DNA from: Cycloclasticus sp.
GTDB lineage: Bacteria; Pseudomonadota; Gammaproteobacteria; Methylococcales; Cycloclasticaceae
Length of the DNA: 5,968 nt
Assembly: GCA_018066825.1 (NCBI GenBank)
Contig: JAGPVU010000058.1
Location: 1-5,968 of the forward strand
Reading direction: 5' to 3'
Made by a program: the position numbers and the translations under genes
The notes under the pieces: model-generated
What the model was told of the DNA's origin: nothing
Seen by the model: only the letters and a program-made list of their open reading frames with translations
Database searches by the model: none
Part shown: positions 5,892-5,968 of the stretch, piece after piece
Position numbering within the stretch: position 1 is the stretch's first letter
Layout: every line of letters starts with the position of its first letter

Positions 5892-5968
5892 AATATTGCA
5901 TAAAACGAAAAATTTAGTAATCGGTTTGGTTGTAATAGTAATTTTTGGTTGCTCATCTAACAGTGTGT
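5845..5968 (+). CDS. Putative lipoprotein, 5' part only (truncated by window end)
   Basis: Forty-one codons are open to the window edge; I do not recognise the family. Residues 1-17 (MDRQITESFYSDPKYPI) are hydrophilic, and residues 7-16 or so are encoded by the right arm of the inverted repeat. Residues 18-35 then look like a signal peptide: a basic stretch HKTKN (19-23), a hydrophobic stretch LVIGLVVIVIF (24-34), and IFGC with C36 as the lipidation cysteine, followed by SSNSV. Such a leader would direct the protein through Sec and lipoprotein processing to the envelope. An in-frame TTG at 5896 would give a leader of more usual length (start, then HKTKN) but has no Shine-Dalgarno, whereas the ATG at 5845 has an excellent one. 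The N-terminus may therefore be a repeat-derived extension. The gene occupies the place where rimP is normally expected. Confidence 0.6.
   Translation, partial: MDRQITESFYSDPKYPILHKTKNLVIGLVVIVIFGCSSNSV

Noticed and set aside
5740..5900. Target-site duplication flanking the inverted repeat
   Set aside because: The bases outside the arms (GTTAC on the left, AATATTG on the right) do not match; no duplication could be assigned.

Overview
The window looks like a chromosomal housekeeping block from a gammaproteobacterium of moderate, slightly AT-leaning base composition (judged by eye). The evidence is the gene order rlmE(3' end)-ftsH-folP-glmM-tpiA-secG-tRNA-Leu(GAG), all on the + strand. This arrangement, with tpiA between glmM and secG, is known from Pseudomonas and many other gammaproteobacteria; Escherichia coli has the same order without tpiA. 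The genus cannot be fixed from the sequence alone.

Layout. Bases 1-30 are the last nine codons and stop of rlmE. A near-consensus heat-shock (sigma-32) promoter at 18-46 begins inside that 3' end and drives ftsH (122-2062, TTG start). folP (2067-2894) follows ftsH by 4 nt and glmM (2902-4242) follows folP by 7 nt, so these three are probably one translationally coupled transcript. An 82-nt gap precedes tpiA (4325-5071). secG (5084-5485) and an intact tRNA-Leu(GAG) with encoded CCA (5493-5579) follow closely. A strong intrinsic terminator at 5607-5647 closes the block.

The genes serve envelope and general metabolism: FtsH does membrane protein quality control, FolP makes dihydropteroate for folate, GlmM makes glucosamine-1-phosphate for peptidoglycan and LPS, TpiA is glycolytic, SecG belongs to the translocon, and the tRNA reads CUC/CUU leucine codons.

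The unusual part is 5648-5968, where rimP-nusA would be expected in the conserved order. It holds an 11-bp tandem direct repeat (5691-5749) and, starting exactly where the array stops, a long inverted repeat (arms 5749-5776 and 5865-5891) that looks like a miniature mobile or REP-like element. A truncated ORF (5845 to the window end) has an excellent Shine-Dalgarno inside the inverted-repeat loop. Its first codons run through the right arm and then encode a lipoprotein-type signal peptide. No complete new system is visible; this repeat-rich junction is the only part of the window not explained by conserved genes.
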